Shown in pieces: positions 8,122 to 16,884 of a stretch of 64,000 nt of DNA. The position numbers were made by a program, and so were the translations under genes. A model generated the notes under the pieces. That model did no database searches and was not told the origin of the DNA. It was given only the letters and a program-made list of their open reading frames with translations. Positions within the stretch are counted from its first letter, which is position 1. Each line of letters begins with the position of its first letter. The stretch is from JARIHD01 sp963815935 (lineage in GTDB: Bacteria > Patescibacteriota > Saccharimonadia > Saccharimonadales > UBA4665). The stretch lies in assembly GCA_963815935.1 (NCBI GenBank), contig CAWFIL010000008.1:246409-310408 (forward strand). Direction: 5' to 3'.

Positions 8122-8994
8122 CTACTGCGCTGCGGTGGCAACGCCATTACTTATACCCAAGAAGGCTTTGAGCGAAATCTTAGTGATATCGCCGAATAAT
8201 GCCGTTCCGCGAGTAAAGTCGTATGAATCGGTTGATGACTTGGTGAATATGACTAAAACATATGAGCGATCGCCCTTTTTGATGATTGCTGCGTCGTGCA
8301 GGCGGTCCTCTAAAAAACCAACCTTGTGGTACACAGTTACGCCATCTGGGATAGCTGCCACGATATAGTCGCGGTAATTCGCCTGCTGTAAGTATCCCAA
8401 CACCAGTTGGGTGTGCGCATTATTAAATAGTTTGCCCTCGCTAAGCTTGGCGAGCATCATGGCGATATCGTTGCTAGAGACCGTATTGCCGTTCGTCTGA
8501 TATGAAGTCATTCCGATGCTCTCGGCGTATGTTTGCTGGGCGGCAAGCGTCACGTCGCTGGTCATGTTGTCCCAGGCAGTATTGTCGCTGTCGACAAGCA
8601 TTTTTTCGATCTCATCCTGCGCGGTTGTTCCGCCTACGGGCTCATCGAGCTCTTCGGTGCCTTTTTCGACATTATTCAAAAAGGTGGCCGCAGTCACTAG
8701 TTTGCCGACGCTGGCAGCGGTAAAACTGGCGGTGTCGCCGTAGTGATACGTCTTGCCGGTCTGTAGGTCGGTCATCGAAACACTGATGTCCATATCGCTG
8801 TTATTGGCTATCAGGGGTTGAATACCGTCCAGAGCTTGGTTGTCGACCGTGTAGGCTGGCTTGCTGACGGCTTTCTTGACCGCTGATGCGACTGGCATAT
8901 TTGAGGCCGAGGCGGTTTGCCAAATCTTGACAGAGAATAGACCTACGGCGATGGCAATGATGCATACGCCTAGAACGCGTACAAATTTTGTCAT
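8122..8994 (-). CDS. Exported serine hydrolase, class A beta-lactamase fold
   Basis: 290 aa. N-terminal signal/anchor (residues 5-30), then the penicillin-recognising fold: SxxK motif as SVGK (about residue 96-99), SDN motif within DSDNTAWDNM (about 135), and a KTG equivalent in YHKVG (about 224). These are the three active-site boxes of class A beta-lactamases and related enzymes; whether it hydrolyses beta-lactams or trims peptidoglycan is open. TATTCT on the complement (9002-9007) is 7 bases before the ATG. The divergent two-component system starts 80 bases away. Confidence 0.8.
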   Translation of the reverse strand: MTKFVRVLGVCIIAIAVGLFSVKIWQTASASNMPVASAVKKAVSKPAYTVDNQALDGIQPLIANNSDMDISVSMTDLQTGKTYHYGDTASFTAASVGKLVTAATFLNNVEKGTEELDEPVGGTTAQDEIEKMLVDSDNTAWDNMTSDVTLAAQQTYAESIGMTSYQTNGNTVSSNDIAMMLAKLSEGKLFNNAHTQLVLGYLQQANYRDYIVAAIPDGVTVYHKVGFLEDRLHDAAIIKKGDRSYVLVIFTKSSTDSYDFTRGTALFGDITKISLKAFLGISNGVATAAQ

Positions 8995-9073
8995 ACCTAC
9001 TAGAATACCATTAAAACGCAGAGTTCTTTTACTCAGGCATATCTCAGGTTTTACTTATATACTCGTATACGAG

Positions 9074-9754
9074 ATGAGAATATTACTAATCGAAGACGAC
9101 CACAAAATATCAACCGCTATTAAACAGGGCTTAGAGTTAGAATCCTTTGCCGTCGACACAGAGTACGACGCAGACGCGGGCCTGGGGGCTGCGCTGGCCG
9201 AAGACTACGATCTGGTCATTCTCGACCGCATGCTGCCCGGTAGTATGGAAGGTATCGATGTCTGCAAGGCGATCCGTGCAGAAGGTAATCATACCCCTAT
9301 TCTGTTACTTACCGCCAAAGACGAAGTGCGCGATCGCGTCGCTGGTCTGAACGCTGGTGCTGATGACTACCTGCCAAAGCCCTTTGCGTTCGAAGAGCTA
9401 CTCGCACGTATTCGCGCATTGCTCCGCCGTCCGCAGGACAACTTAGGCACACTGTTGACCTACGACGACCTTATTCTTGATAGTGTTAACTATGACGTAA
9501 CCCGTGCGGGCGTGTCTGTTAGCCTGTCGCGCCGCGAGTTTGCTTTACTGGAATACATGCTCCGTAATGCAGGCAAGTTGCTGACCAAAGAGAGTATCAT
9601 TAAACATGTATGGGACTTTGATGCCGACATCTTGCCTAATACCGTCGAGGTATATGTGGGCTACCTACGTAACAAACTAGATAAGCCATTTGACGGTGAC
9701 CCTCTGATTAGTACGGTCCGCGGGTACGGCTACCGCTTAGGAGCAAAACAATAA
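9074..9754 (+). CDS. OmpR/PhoB-family response regulator
   Basis: 226 aa from ATG 9074 (an upstream in-frame extension is rejected because MRILLIEDD is the normal N-terminus). Receiver domain residues 1-115 with acidic pair ED and phospho-acceptor D51 in LVILDRMLPG, K101 in DDYLPKPF; C-terminal winged helix 130-225 with SRREFALLEYML and RGYGYRL. TATACT (9058-9063) lies 10 bases before the start, giving a very short leader. The stop TAATG overlaps the sensor kinase start. Confidence 0.93.
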   Translation: MRILLIEDDHKISTAIKQGLELESFAVDTEYDADAGLGAALAEDYDLVILDRMLPGSMEGIDVCKAIRAEGNHTPILLLTAKDEVRDRVAGLNAGADDYLPKPFAFEELLARIRALLRRPQDNLGTLLTYDDLILDSVNYDVTRAGVSVSLSRREFALLEYMLRNAGKLLTKESIIKHVWDFDADILPNTVEVYVGYLRNKLDKPFDGDPLISTVRGYGYRLGAKQ

Positions 9755-10761
9755 TGATGCGTTCGGTCGCGTTGCGACTAACCCTAATCTATCTGGCAAT
9801 TATCATGGCGCTAAGCATTAGTTTTAGCGTGGTTATCTACCGGCTTTCGTATCGGCAGATGATGCACTCTTTGCCTGGGCAGAAAGTCTTTATCCAGTTT
9901 GTCGATCCCGACAGGTTCCCCGACTTTAACGCCATCCGTCAGCAGACCCTCGAGGATAGCGAACATAGCTTACAGATGAATCTAATCCTGCTGAATCTCG
10001 GTACGCTAGTGGTGGGGGCGGCATTGAGCTATGTGTTGGCTCGCCGTACACTCGAGCCAATCGAAGAAGCTTTTGAGATGCAAGGGCGATTTACTGCTGA
10101 CGCAAGTCATGAGTTGCGTACGCCGCTTACGGCTATGCAAACTAGTATTGAGGTTGGCCTTCGGAACCCAAAGCTATCATTGGACGACGCCAAAGGCTTA
10201 TTGAATGGCACTCTCGACGAAGTTAGAAAACTCGGCTCATTGTCCAACGGCTTACTTAAATTAACGCGTAGTAACGGGCAGGATATGCCCAAGAAGCCGG
10301 TATCACTAAAGACCATCAGTAACGAGGCGGTTTCGCAGCTTGAACTTGCTGCAAACAATAAGCAGATTAAAATCATAAATAACGCCGAGCCGATCAAAGC
10401 GCTGGGTGATGACATTAGCATCAAAGAAGTCATTGTTATCCTGCTAGATAATGCGATCAAATACAGTGGTCCGAACAGTTCGATTACGCTCAATACGCGG
10501 CAACACGGGAAAGTCGCCATCCTTTCGGTTAGTGACCAAGGCCAGGGTATGAAGTCTACGGATGTTATGCATGTCTTTGATCGTTTTTACAGAGCCGATC
10601 AATCCCGTTCGCGTGATCACATTGAGGGTTATGGTCTTGGTTTGCCCATTGCCAAGCAGATTGTTGATGCGCATGGCGGCACTATTGACGTCAAGAGCAA
10701 GCCTGGCGAAGGTTCGACCTTCACCGTTAAGCTGCCGCTTGCCCAGCCAGCCTCCAGCTAA
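9754..10761 (+). CDS. Membrane sensor histidine kinase
   Basis: 335 aa. Two TM segments (about residues 7-28 and 74-92) flank a short external loop; no HAMP is clear. HisKA box with DASHELRTPLT (about 117-127), then N box LLDNAIKYSG, G1 VSDQGQGM and G2 YGLGLPIAK. It overlaps the response regulator by one base and forms a standard pair that phosphorylates it. Downstream lie an exported small protein and an ABC exporter, the common target arrangement for envelope-stress type systems; that link is inference. Confidence 0.93.
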   Translation: MMRSVALRLTLIYLAIIMALSISFSVVIYRLSYRQMMHSLPGQKVFIQFVDPDRFPDFNAIRQQTLEDSEHSLQMNLILLNLGTLVVGAALSYVLARRTLEPIEEAFEMQGRFTADASHELRTPLTAMQTSIEVGLRNPKLSLDDAKGLLNGTLDEVRKLGSLSNGLLKLTRSNGQDMPKKPVSLKTISNEAVSQLELAANNKQIKIINNAEPIKALGDDISIKEVIVILLDNAIKYSGPNSSITLNTRQHGKVAILSVSDQGQGMKSTDVMHVFDRFYRADQSRSRDHIEGYGLGLPIAKQIVDAHGGTIDVKSKPGEGSTFTVKLPLAQPASS

Positions 10762-10836
10762 GATAAGCAACCTTTCAGGTGTCGAGGGCATACTAGCCTA
10801 TACCCATCAGGGTCTTTGTAAGCGAAAGGAGGAGCA

Positions 10837-11358
10837 ATGAAGCTCAAGAAAACACTGCTCGTAACAGGAGCTGCCAGCACGATTGGCCTGTCGTCGGTAG
10901 TGGGCATGGGAGTTGTTTCGGCACAGACGCCGACCAACACGAACACTTCTGGAGGACAAGGCTTGGTAGATAAAATTGCCACCAAGTTCAACCTCAAGAC
11001 GAGCGACGTACAAGCCCTTTTCGATGAAAATAAGGCTGCACGCCAACAAGAAATGCAGACGCGCCTAGAAACCCGGCTAACTACAGCCGTCGACAATGGC
11101 AAGATTACGAGCGCGCAAAAGGATCAGATTCTGGCTAAGCTCAGGGAAATGCGGTCCTTTATGGAAACCCTAAAGGATAAAACGCCTGCCGAGCGCAAGA
11201 CGCTTATGCAGCAGAAGCGCACTGAGCTTGAACAGTGGGCTAAGGATAACAACCTCTCCATGGATTACCTCCGGCCAATGGGCGGCGGTCCAAAGGGCCC
11301 CGGTGGCCCTGAAACCGACGACACCACAAGCCAGAGCTCCAGCATCTCCGCAAACTAA
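10837..11358 (+). CDS. Exported helical protein with DUF2680-like repeat
   Basis: 173 aa. Signal peptide KKTLLVTGAASTIGLSSVVG ending near AQ at residue 31, then a helical region with KITSAQKDQILAKLREM that resembles the periplasmic heavy-metal/CpxP- or DUF2680-type helical hairpins, then a Gly/Pro/Ser tail. Strong AAGGAGGAG ribosome site. It sits between the two-component system and an ABC exporter and may be an envelope accessory or stress factor under the same control. Ends before an intrinsic terminator. Confidence 0.7.
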   Translation: MKLKKTLLVTGAASTIGLSSVVGMGVVSAQTPTNTNTSGGQGLVDKIATKFNLKTSDVQALFDENKAARQQEMQTRLETRLTTAVDNGKITSAQKDQILAKLREMRSFMETLKDKTPAERKTLMQQKRTELEQWAKDNNLSMDYLRPMGGGPKGPGGPETDDTTSQSSSISAN

Positions 11359-11379
11359 GCTGTCTACACACAGCTTAGT

Positions 11380-11413
11380 GTAAAAACAGCGCCACCCCCG
11401 GCGCTGTTTTTAC
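11380..11413 (+). terminator. Intrinsic terminator
   Basis: GTAAAAACAGCGCC pairs with GGCGCTGTTTTTAC around loop ACCCCC; the right arm carries its own T tract, so it can work on both strands. Confidence 0.85.
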
Positions 11414-11490
11414 ATAATTCAGCATTTTCTTAGCAGCGCTTCATATACTGCGGCTAACACTCTATAACGTACAGATAGGAAGGAGTTGTC

Positions 11491-12870
11491 GTGAACGTAG
11501 CGACCAGAGGAATGCGCAATGCTTTTCGCAATAGTATTCGTACTTTCTCAATAGTAATTATTTTGGGGCTAAGCGTCGGCTTAGCGCTGTCCATGGTTAT
11601 TGCCAGGGGCGGCGTCCAAAAGAAAATCGACAGCGTCAAAAGTTCGATCGGAAACACGATTACGATTAATCCGGCCGGCGTACAAGGGTTTCAGGGCGGT
11701 GGTGACCCGCTAACGACAGCCCAAATAGACAAGATCAAAAACCTCACGCACATTACGGCCGTGACCGAAATGTTACAGGACCGTCTGACGTCGGACAACT
11801 CAAACCTAACCTCCGCGATTGACGCCGGTAGCTTGGGCAAACGGTTCAGCGAGAACAGCGGTGAACATATCGAAGTCACCATCCCCAAGGGCGAGATGGG
11901 TGGCTCGACTAGCAGTAACGGCAATGACTTTACGCGTAGCTTTACGCCACCAGTCACCGCCATAGGCACCAATAACCCAAGTAATAGTTCAGAAATTGCC
12001 AACAACGGTACGCTCAAACTTACCAGCGGCAAGCTGTTCGATGCTAATGCAACCGACAATGTTGCTGTCGTTGGCAAGGATTTAGCAACCAAGAACAACT
12101 TGAAGGTTGGCTCTACCTTTACTGCTTACAGCGCAACCTTTAAGGTCGTAGGTATCTACGATACTGGCACGTCCTTTGCCAACAATTCGATTGCCATGCC
12201 CTTGACGGTTATGCAAAAGCTCTCCGACCAGGCAGGTGATATTACCAACGCAGTTGTCAAAGTCGACAATGTCTCCAACGTTACCAGCGTCTACAACTCT
12301 ATTAAGAGCAAGTTGGGTACTGCGGCTGACGTTACAAACAGCGAGAGCGAAGCTCAAACTGCACTGGCCCCACTAGAGAATATCAAGACCATTTCGCTGT
12401 ACAGCCTGATTGGCGCCGTGATTGCTGGTTCGGTAATCATCCTGCTTACGATGGTGATGATTGTCCGCGAACGCCGTCGTGAGATTGGTGTGCTCAAGGC
12501 CATAGGTGCGTCTAACCTTAAAGTTATGTTCCAGTTTATGGCTGAGGCAGTGACCTTTACTGCGCTTGGCGCAGCTGTTGGTATCGTGCTTGGTGTTGTC
12601 GGCGGTAGCCCAATTACCAAGGTGCTCGTCAACAACAGTACAAGCTCCGACGCGAATGGCTCTGTACAGACCATGGGCCGTGGAGCTGGTATGGTCGTAC
12701 ATAGGCTAGGTCTAGGCAGCCAAAACCTTAAGGATGTACAGGCTGTCGTGGGTTGGGACATCCTACTCTACGGTCTTGGCGCAGCCTTATTGATCGCTAT
12801 TGCCGGTAGTGCGGTCGCAGCCTTACTAATCGCTAAGGTTCGCCCGGCAGAAGTAATGAGGGCAGAATAA
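11491..12870 (+). CDS. MacB/FtsX-type ABC transporter permease
   Basis: 459 aa, GTG start with AGGAAGGAG. One N-terminal TM (about 18-38), a long external MacB-type core (40-300) containing repeated NNGTLKLTSGKLF-like strands, then three C-terminal TMs with the FtsX-family RERRREIGVLKAIGAS coupling segment (about 327-342). This is the mechanotransmission permease type; with the ATPase that follows (one-base overlap) it makes a complete exporter or lipoprotein/peptide-release machine. Substrate unknown. Confidence 0.9.
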   Translation: MNVATRGMRNAFRNSIRTFSIVIILGLSVGLALSMVIARGGVQKKIDSVKSSIGNTITINPAGVQGFQGGGDPLTTAQIDKIKNLTHITAVTEMLQDRLTSDNSNLTSAIDAGSLGKRFSENSGEHIEVTIPKGEMGGSTSSNGNDFTRSFTPPVTAIGTNNPSNSSEIANNGTLKLTSGKLFDANATDNVAVVGKDLATKNNLKVGSTFTAYSATFKVVGIYDTGTSFANNSIAMPLTVMQKLSDQAGDITNAVVKVDNVSNVTSVYNSIKSKLGTAADVTNSESEAQTALAPLENIKTISLYSLIGAVIAGSVIILLTMVMIVRERRREIGVLKAIGASNLKVMFQFMAEAVTFTALGAAVGIVLGVVGGSPITKVLVNNSTSSDANGSVQTMGRGAGMVVHRLGLGSQNLKDVQAVVGWDILLYGLGAALLIAIAGSAVAALLIAKVRPAEVMRAE

Positions 12871-13538
12871 TGTTGAAAGTTACAGATCTTACAAAAGAAT
12901 TTACCGCTGATAGCGGCAATGTTACGGCCGTGGAGGGGGTAAGCTTCGCCGTCCCCCAGGGGCAGTTCGCCTCGATAATCGGTAAAAGTGGTAGCGGCAA
13001 GAGCACGCTCCTGTCGCTCCTAGGTGCGCTCGATCGCCCTACTAAGGGCAGCATCGAGGTGGGCGACAAAGACATTACCAAATTGGGCGACCATGCCCTG
13101 ATCAATTACCGGTGCAAGAAAATCGGGTTTGTGTTCCAGAGCTACAACCTTATACCAAACCTGACGGCGCTCGAAAATGTCATGTTACCCATGGAGTTCG
13201 CCGGTACCTCGCGTGCCCAGCGTAAACAACGGGCCCAGGAATTGCTGGAGCAGGTGGGGATTGAAGGTGGCAAACAGCTGCGTAAGCCGAGCCGTTTATC
13301 GGGTGGCGAACAGCAGCGCGTGGCAATTGCTCGTGCTTTGGCTAACAAACCAGAAGTAATTCTGGCCGACGAGCCAACCGGCAACCTGGACTCGCAGACC
13401 GGTAAGATGATCTTTGACCTATTGCATAGCCTGAGTCGCTCAGAACATACGACGATCATCGCCGTAACCCACGATCTGTCGATTGCGGGCAAGACCGATG
13501 TAACCTTCCGCCTGCAGGACGGCAAACTTACTAAGTAG
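12870..13538 (+). CDS. MacB/LolD-type ABC transporter ATPase
   Basis: 222 aa. Walker A GKSGSGKST, Q-loop VFQSYNLIPNLTALENV, signature LSGGEQQRVAIARAL, Walker B VILADEPTGNLD, and H-loop VTHD are all intact, with the phrases typical of the LolD/MacB/FtsE class. It overlaps the permease stop by one base and should couple ATP hydrolysis to it. The operon ends here; G6PDH starts 50 bases later from its own promoter. Confidence 0.95.
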   Translation: MLKVTDLTKEFTADSGNVTAVEGVSFAVPQGQFASIIGKSGSGKSTLLSLLGALDRPTKGSIEVGDKDITKLGDHALINYRCKKIGFVFQSYNLIPNLTALENVMLPMEFAGTSRAQRKQRAQELLEQVGIEGGKQLRKPSRLSGGEQQRVAIARALANKPEVILADEPTGNLDSQTGKMIFDLLHSLSRSEHTTIIAVTHDLSIAGKTDVTFRLQDGKLTK

Positions 13539-13548
13539 CCGCATGGCA

Positions 13549-13601
13549 GTGTGCGTGTCAGGAACAATATATGCGATATACTGACCTCATGACACGCACA
13601 C
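13549..13601 (+). repeat. Perfect 12-bp inverted repeat spanning the zwf promoter and start codon
   Basis: GTGTGCGTGTCA at 13549-13560 is exactly complementary to TGACACGCACAC at 13590-13601. Between the arms lie the TATACT -10 (13577-13582), and the right arm includes part of the zwf start codon. Confidence 0.75.
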
Positions 13602-14908
13602 GAGCTACAATCTTAGTTATCGTAGGTATTACTGGCGATCTGAGCAGACGCAAATTGCTGCCAGCTATTGAGCAGATAGCCAAGGCCAATGCGCTACCTG
13701 CGCAGTTCCGTGTGGTCGGGATATCCCGACGTAAGGTGGCGCCTGTTGATTTGGTTGATGCTACTGCCTATCCGCACGTTTCGAGCTGCCTGAGCATGTT
13801 CAAGATGGATCTGGACTCACTAGATGGCTACAAGGCGCTGGACGATTACCTAGCCAGCCTGGAACATGAGATGGGCACACCAGCACAACGTTTGTTCTAT
13901 CTATCGGTACCACCCCAGATATCACGGCCTATTGTTGAATTACTCGGCTCGGCGGGCTTAGCTGCCAAGCCACATACCAAATTGTTGCTCGAGAAGCCCT
14001 TTGGTACCGATTTGGCGTCTGCCAGGGAACTAGTTGAGCAAACCAGGCAGCATTTCTTGGAAGATCAGATTTATCGCATCGATCATTACCTGGCTAAAGA
14101 AATGGCTCAGAATCTTATTGTGTTCCGGCAGGGGAACTCACTATTCAAACGCACTTGGAATAAAGATTTTATCGAGAGTATCGACATTGTGGCTAGTGAA
14201 AAGATTGGCATTGAGGGCCGAGCGGCGTTTTACGAGCAAACGGGCGCCATGCGCGACTTAGTGCAGAGCCATTTGCTACAGTTGGCAGCATTGACTCTTA
14301 TGCCCATACCAAAGAAGACTGACCTTCACGAAGTGCCAGTCCGCCGGCTGGAGGCTTTGCAGCAGTTACATATACCGTCCAACGAACTGCTTACTAACTA
14401 TGCCAAGCGTGGGCAATACCGTGGGTATCGCGACGAAGCCGGTAACCAAGCTAGTCACGTAGAAACATATGTAAGTTTGCGGCTGGCATCTGACGATCCA
14501 ACATGGAAGGGTGTACCCATTCGTCTAGTGACAGGCAAGGCGCTTGCCGAAAAAGCGACCGAAATCAGGATTACCTACAAACGCGACGAAGAGCATGAGG
14601 CGAACCAACTGACAATTCGCTTCCAGCCAGACGAAGGTGTTGGAGTCTGCTTGTGGACCAAAGTGCCTGGTTACGAGTGGAAAGTCGAAAAACACGCTTT
14701 GAACCTGGCTTTTAAAGATCACTTTGATGAACTGCCGGAGGCCTACGAACAGGTGCTCGTTGATGCTATCAACTCCAACCACACACTTTTTACTAGTAGT
14801 AACGAAGTGTTGGAAAGTTGGCGCATAATTGCACCCGTACAATCGGCGTGGGCGAGCTCGCAAGACGATCTGGTTATCTATGAGCCGGGCAGTAGCATCG
14901 ACCTGTAG
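13589..14908 (+). CDS. zwf: Glucose-6-phosphate 1-dehydrogenase
   Basis: 439 aa. Catalyses the NADP-dependent entry into the oxidative pentose phosphate path, feeding xylulose-5-phosphate to the phosphoketolase encoded at 55.4 kb. Rossmann motif GITGDLSRRKLLPA, substrate/catalytic RIDHYLAKEM, and EKPFGTDL are clear. The start is ATG 13589, not the in-frame ATG at 13571, because TATACT at 13577-13582 is the -10 and lies exactly 6 bases upstream; MTRTRATILVIVG fits family N-termini. Slightly shorter than the usual ~480-500 aa. Confidence 0.93.
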   Translation: MTRTRATILVIVGITGDLSRRKLLPAIEQIAKANALPAQFRVVGISRRKVAPVDLVDATAYPHVSSCLSMFKMDLDSLDGYKALDDYLASLEHEMGTPAQRLFYLSVPPQISRPIVELLGSAGLAAKPHTKLLLEKPFGTDLASARELVEQTRQHFLEDQIYRIDHYLAKEMAQNLIVFRQGNSLFKRTWNKDFIESIDIVASEKIGIEGRAAFYEQTGAMRDLVQSHLLQLAALTLMPIPKKTDLHEVPVRRLEALQQLHIPSNELLTNYAKRGQYRGYRDEAGNQASHVETYVSLRLASDDPTWKGVPIRLVTGKALAEKATEIRITYKRDEEHEANQLTIRFQPDEGVGVCLWTKVPGYEWKVEKHALNLAFKDHFDELPEAYEQVLVDAINSNHTLFTSSNEVLESWRIIAPVQSAWASSQDDLVIYEPGSSIDL

Positions 14909-14909
14909 T

Positions 14910-15521
14910 TTATTTTTGCCAGTCGCCGCTGTTACGGCGGTTGCGGCCATTCAGATGCCATTCGTGAGGATTTGAGCCTTCGAGCTGCTCAAACATACGC
15001 TTGGCTGTGTCGGTGTACATCTTGGCTTTCGATACAAAGCGGCGGTTTTCTCGCCACAAGCCTTGCAGGGCATTGCCACCTGCGGCTTGTTCGGCTAGCT
15101 CAAAGTCGACGTCCAGGTTGTCGGCATCCTTGACGATCTTGGACTCCAAAGACTCTCGCTTTTCGTATTCTTCCCACAGTTCGCGGAATTCTTTTTCGAT
15201 GGCGGTGCCGGTCAACATATCGTTGATGGCAAGTTCTTCATTGCGTACCACGTACTGGCGAGCTAGGTAGTCAACGTCACCGGCACGGCTTTCGGCAATA
15301 TCATGCACGAGTGCCATCTTGGCAATCTTGCCGGTGTCGACATTCTTTTCGTGTGCGGCAATCACCATGGCAATCCAGAAGACGCGGAAGTGGTGGTCCG
15401 AAAGTGTTGCAAAGTTACCGCCTAGAAAGCGATGCCACATGCGGTCGATAAAGCGAATACTGCCCATCTCGTACAGAAAATTGATGTCGGGTTTAAGGCT
15501 AGAGTTTTGTTGCTTAGTCAT
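14910..15521 (-). CDS. HD-domain hydrolase (YfbR/HDDC2-like)
   Basis: 203 aa. HD metal site spread over SDHHFRVFWIA (His), ALVHDIAESRAGD (HD pair plus E) and a later VKDADNLD (Asp). This is the arrangement of 5'-deoxynucleotidases and HDDC2-like phosphohydrolases that act on nucleoside monophosphates. Converges on zwf with one base between stops. TATACT (complement of 15528-15533) is exactly 6 bases before the ATG, supporting a leaderless start. Confidence 0.85.
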   Translation of the reverse strand: MTKQQNSSLKPDINFLYEMGSIRFIDRMWHRFLGGNFATLSDHHFRVFWIAMVIAAHEKNVDTGKIAKMALVHDIAESRAGDVDYLARQYVVRNEELAINDMLTGTAIEKEFRELWEEYEKRESLESKIVKDADNLDVDFELAEQAAGGNALQGLWRENRRFVSKAKMYTDTAKRMFEQLEGSNPHEWHLNGRNRRNSGDWQK

Positions 15522-15597
15522 GAGGGTAGTATATCAAGAATAGTGCAACGGATAGAAACTACCAGTAAACAAATACCGGACACGGCCTATCTTGGTG

Positions 15598-15659
15598 TAC
15601 AATTGCACTATTCAGTACGCTGATGCGTTCTGCAGGACTTCTCGCCAAGGCTTGAGAAG
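15598..15659 (+). promoter_or_regulatory. Promoter and leader stem of GC-rich cassette A
   Basis: TACAAT at 15598-15603 is a candidate -10. The leader then holds CTTCTC (15638-15643) pairing with GAGAAG (15654-15659). The ribosome site is GAGGTG just before ATG 15720. Confidence 0.4.
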
Positions 15660-15719
15660 ACCGAATCCAAGACAATGGCGACACACATCGGGTCGCCCGG
15701 ACCTTAACAGCGAGGTGAC

Positions 15720-16853
15720 ATGACAACACAGTTTGATGACGTGGCGACCCGGATCGAGACTGCGACTGATTATTACGGGTACTTCGGACCCGCGCAGCAG
15801 AACCCAGCCGATCACGTCAAGCGAACCTACCGGAGCAATGCCCGTGTCGTATACCCCGACTTTCATATGGGGACCGACCGGCACGAGCGCGCCGAGGATG
15901 CCTTCAAGCGGTTGACTGAACTCTATGATCAGGCGTTGGAAGCGGCCCGTCGCAGCGAGTATGGCGAACCCATAACGTTGATGACGTGGACCACGAAGCG
16001 TGCGGTGCACCAAGTGTTGCGGTCTACGGGCCACGGCGATTTGTGTGCAACGTACACCTCTACCACGCGTCCAACCAAGGGGTCCAGCCAGCGAGCGTCA
16101 TTCTGCAAAGTTGCGATGAACGCAGCAGACAACGACCTACTGCAGGTCGAGGCTACTGTGCTCAAGCGACTGCGCGGGAGCGATTCCAAGGCGGAACTGC
16201 ACCCTTACTACCCGGAGCTGCTCGACTCGTTCGAATACCGCGAGGCGGGCAAGCCCACACGTCGTGTGAACGTACTGCCTAACCTGGAGGGATTCTACAA
16301 CCTGGCGCAAGTCAGGAGAGCATTCCCCGAGGGGCTGGAGGCCGTTCATATGGTTTGGATCTGGCGACGGATCCTGTGGGCCCTGAGCCACGCGCACGAC
16401 ATGCACGTGGTGCATGGTGCAATCCTGCCGCAACACGTCATGGTCCTGCCCGAACAGCACGGTGTTGTAGTCGTCGACTGGTGCTACGCCAGTGTGACTG
16501 ACGACGCCGCAGTATTCGAGCCGATCAAGGCCATCGTGGGCGCCTACAAGAACTGGTACCCCGAGGAGGTGTTCGCCAAGCAGGCGCCCAGCTCTGCAAC
16601 CGACCTGGTCATGGCCGCACGGTGCATGATCGAACTGACAGGAGGTGATCCGCTGTCGGGTAACTACCCGACCACTAATCATACGCCGCGTGCGTTTCGG
16701 GCATTCTTCCGAGGATGTCTGACGACGAACCAGCGTATGCGTCCACAGGATGCAATCTGGCTGCTCAGTGAGTTTGACCAGCTGTTGCAGGACCTGGGAC
16801 AACCGTATTACCCCCGTAAGTTCCGCAAGTTCGTCATGCCGACAAGTGTGTGA
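15720..16853 (+). CDS. J-domain-like / protein-kinase-like fusion
   Basis: 377 aa. Residues about 15-72 look like a J domain: YYGYFG start, helix II KRTYRSNARVVYPD with the HPD loop as YPD (45-47), helix III ERAEDAFKRLTELYDQAL. A kinase-like domain follows: FCKVAMN (beta-3 Lys), an alpha-C Glu in LLQVEATVLKRL, a catalytic loop HGAILPQHVMV where the HRD Asp is Ala, and a DFG equivalent VVDWCYA. So it is a kinase relative with an altered active site, or a pseudokinase. First gene of GC-rich cassette A, upstream of a VWA protein and a PurA-like enzyme. Codons are mostly C/G-ending, unlike the neighbours. Confidence 0.7.
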   Translation: MTTQFDDVATRIETATDYYGYFGPAQQNPADHVKRTYRSNARVVYPDFHMGTDRHERAEDAFKRLTELYDQALEAARRSEYGEPITLMTWTTKRAVHQVLRSTGHGDLCATYTSTTRPTKGSSQRASFCKVAMNAADNDLLQVEATVLKRLRGSDSKAELHPYYPELLDSFEYREAGKPTRRVNVLPNLEGFYNLAQVRRAFPEGLEAVHMVWIWRRILWALSHAHDMHVVHGAILPQHVMVLPEQHGVVVVDWCYASVTDDAAVFEPIKAIVGAYKNWYPEEVFAKQAPSSATDLVMAARCMIELTGGDPLSGNYPTTNHTPRAFRAFFRGCLTTNQRMRPQDAIWLLSEFDQLLQDLGQPYYPRKFRKFVMPTSV

Positions 16854-16884
16854 CGAAAGCCAACAACAGAAGGAGAGTGCCACC

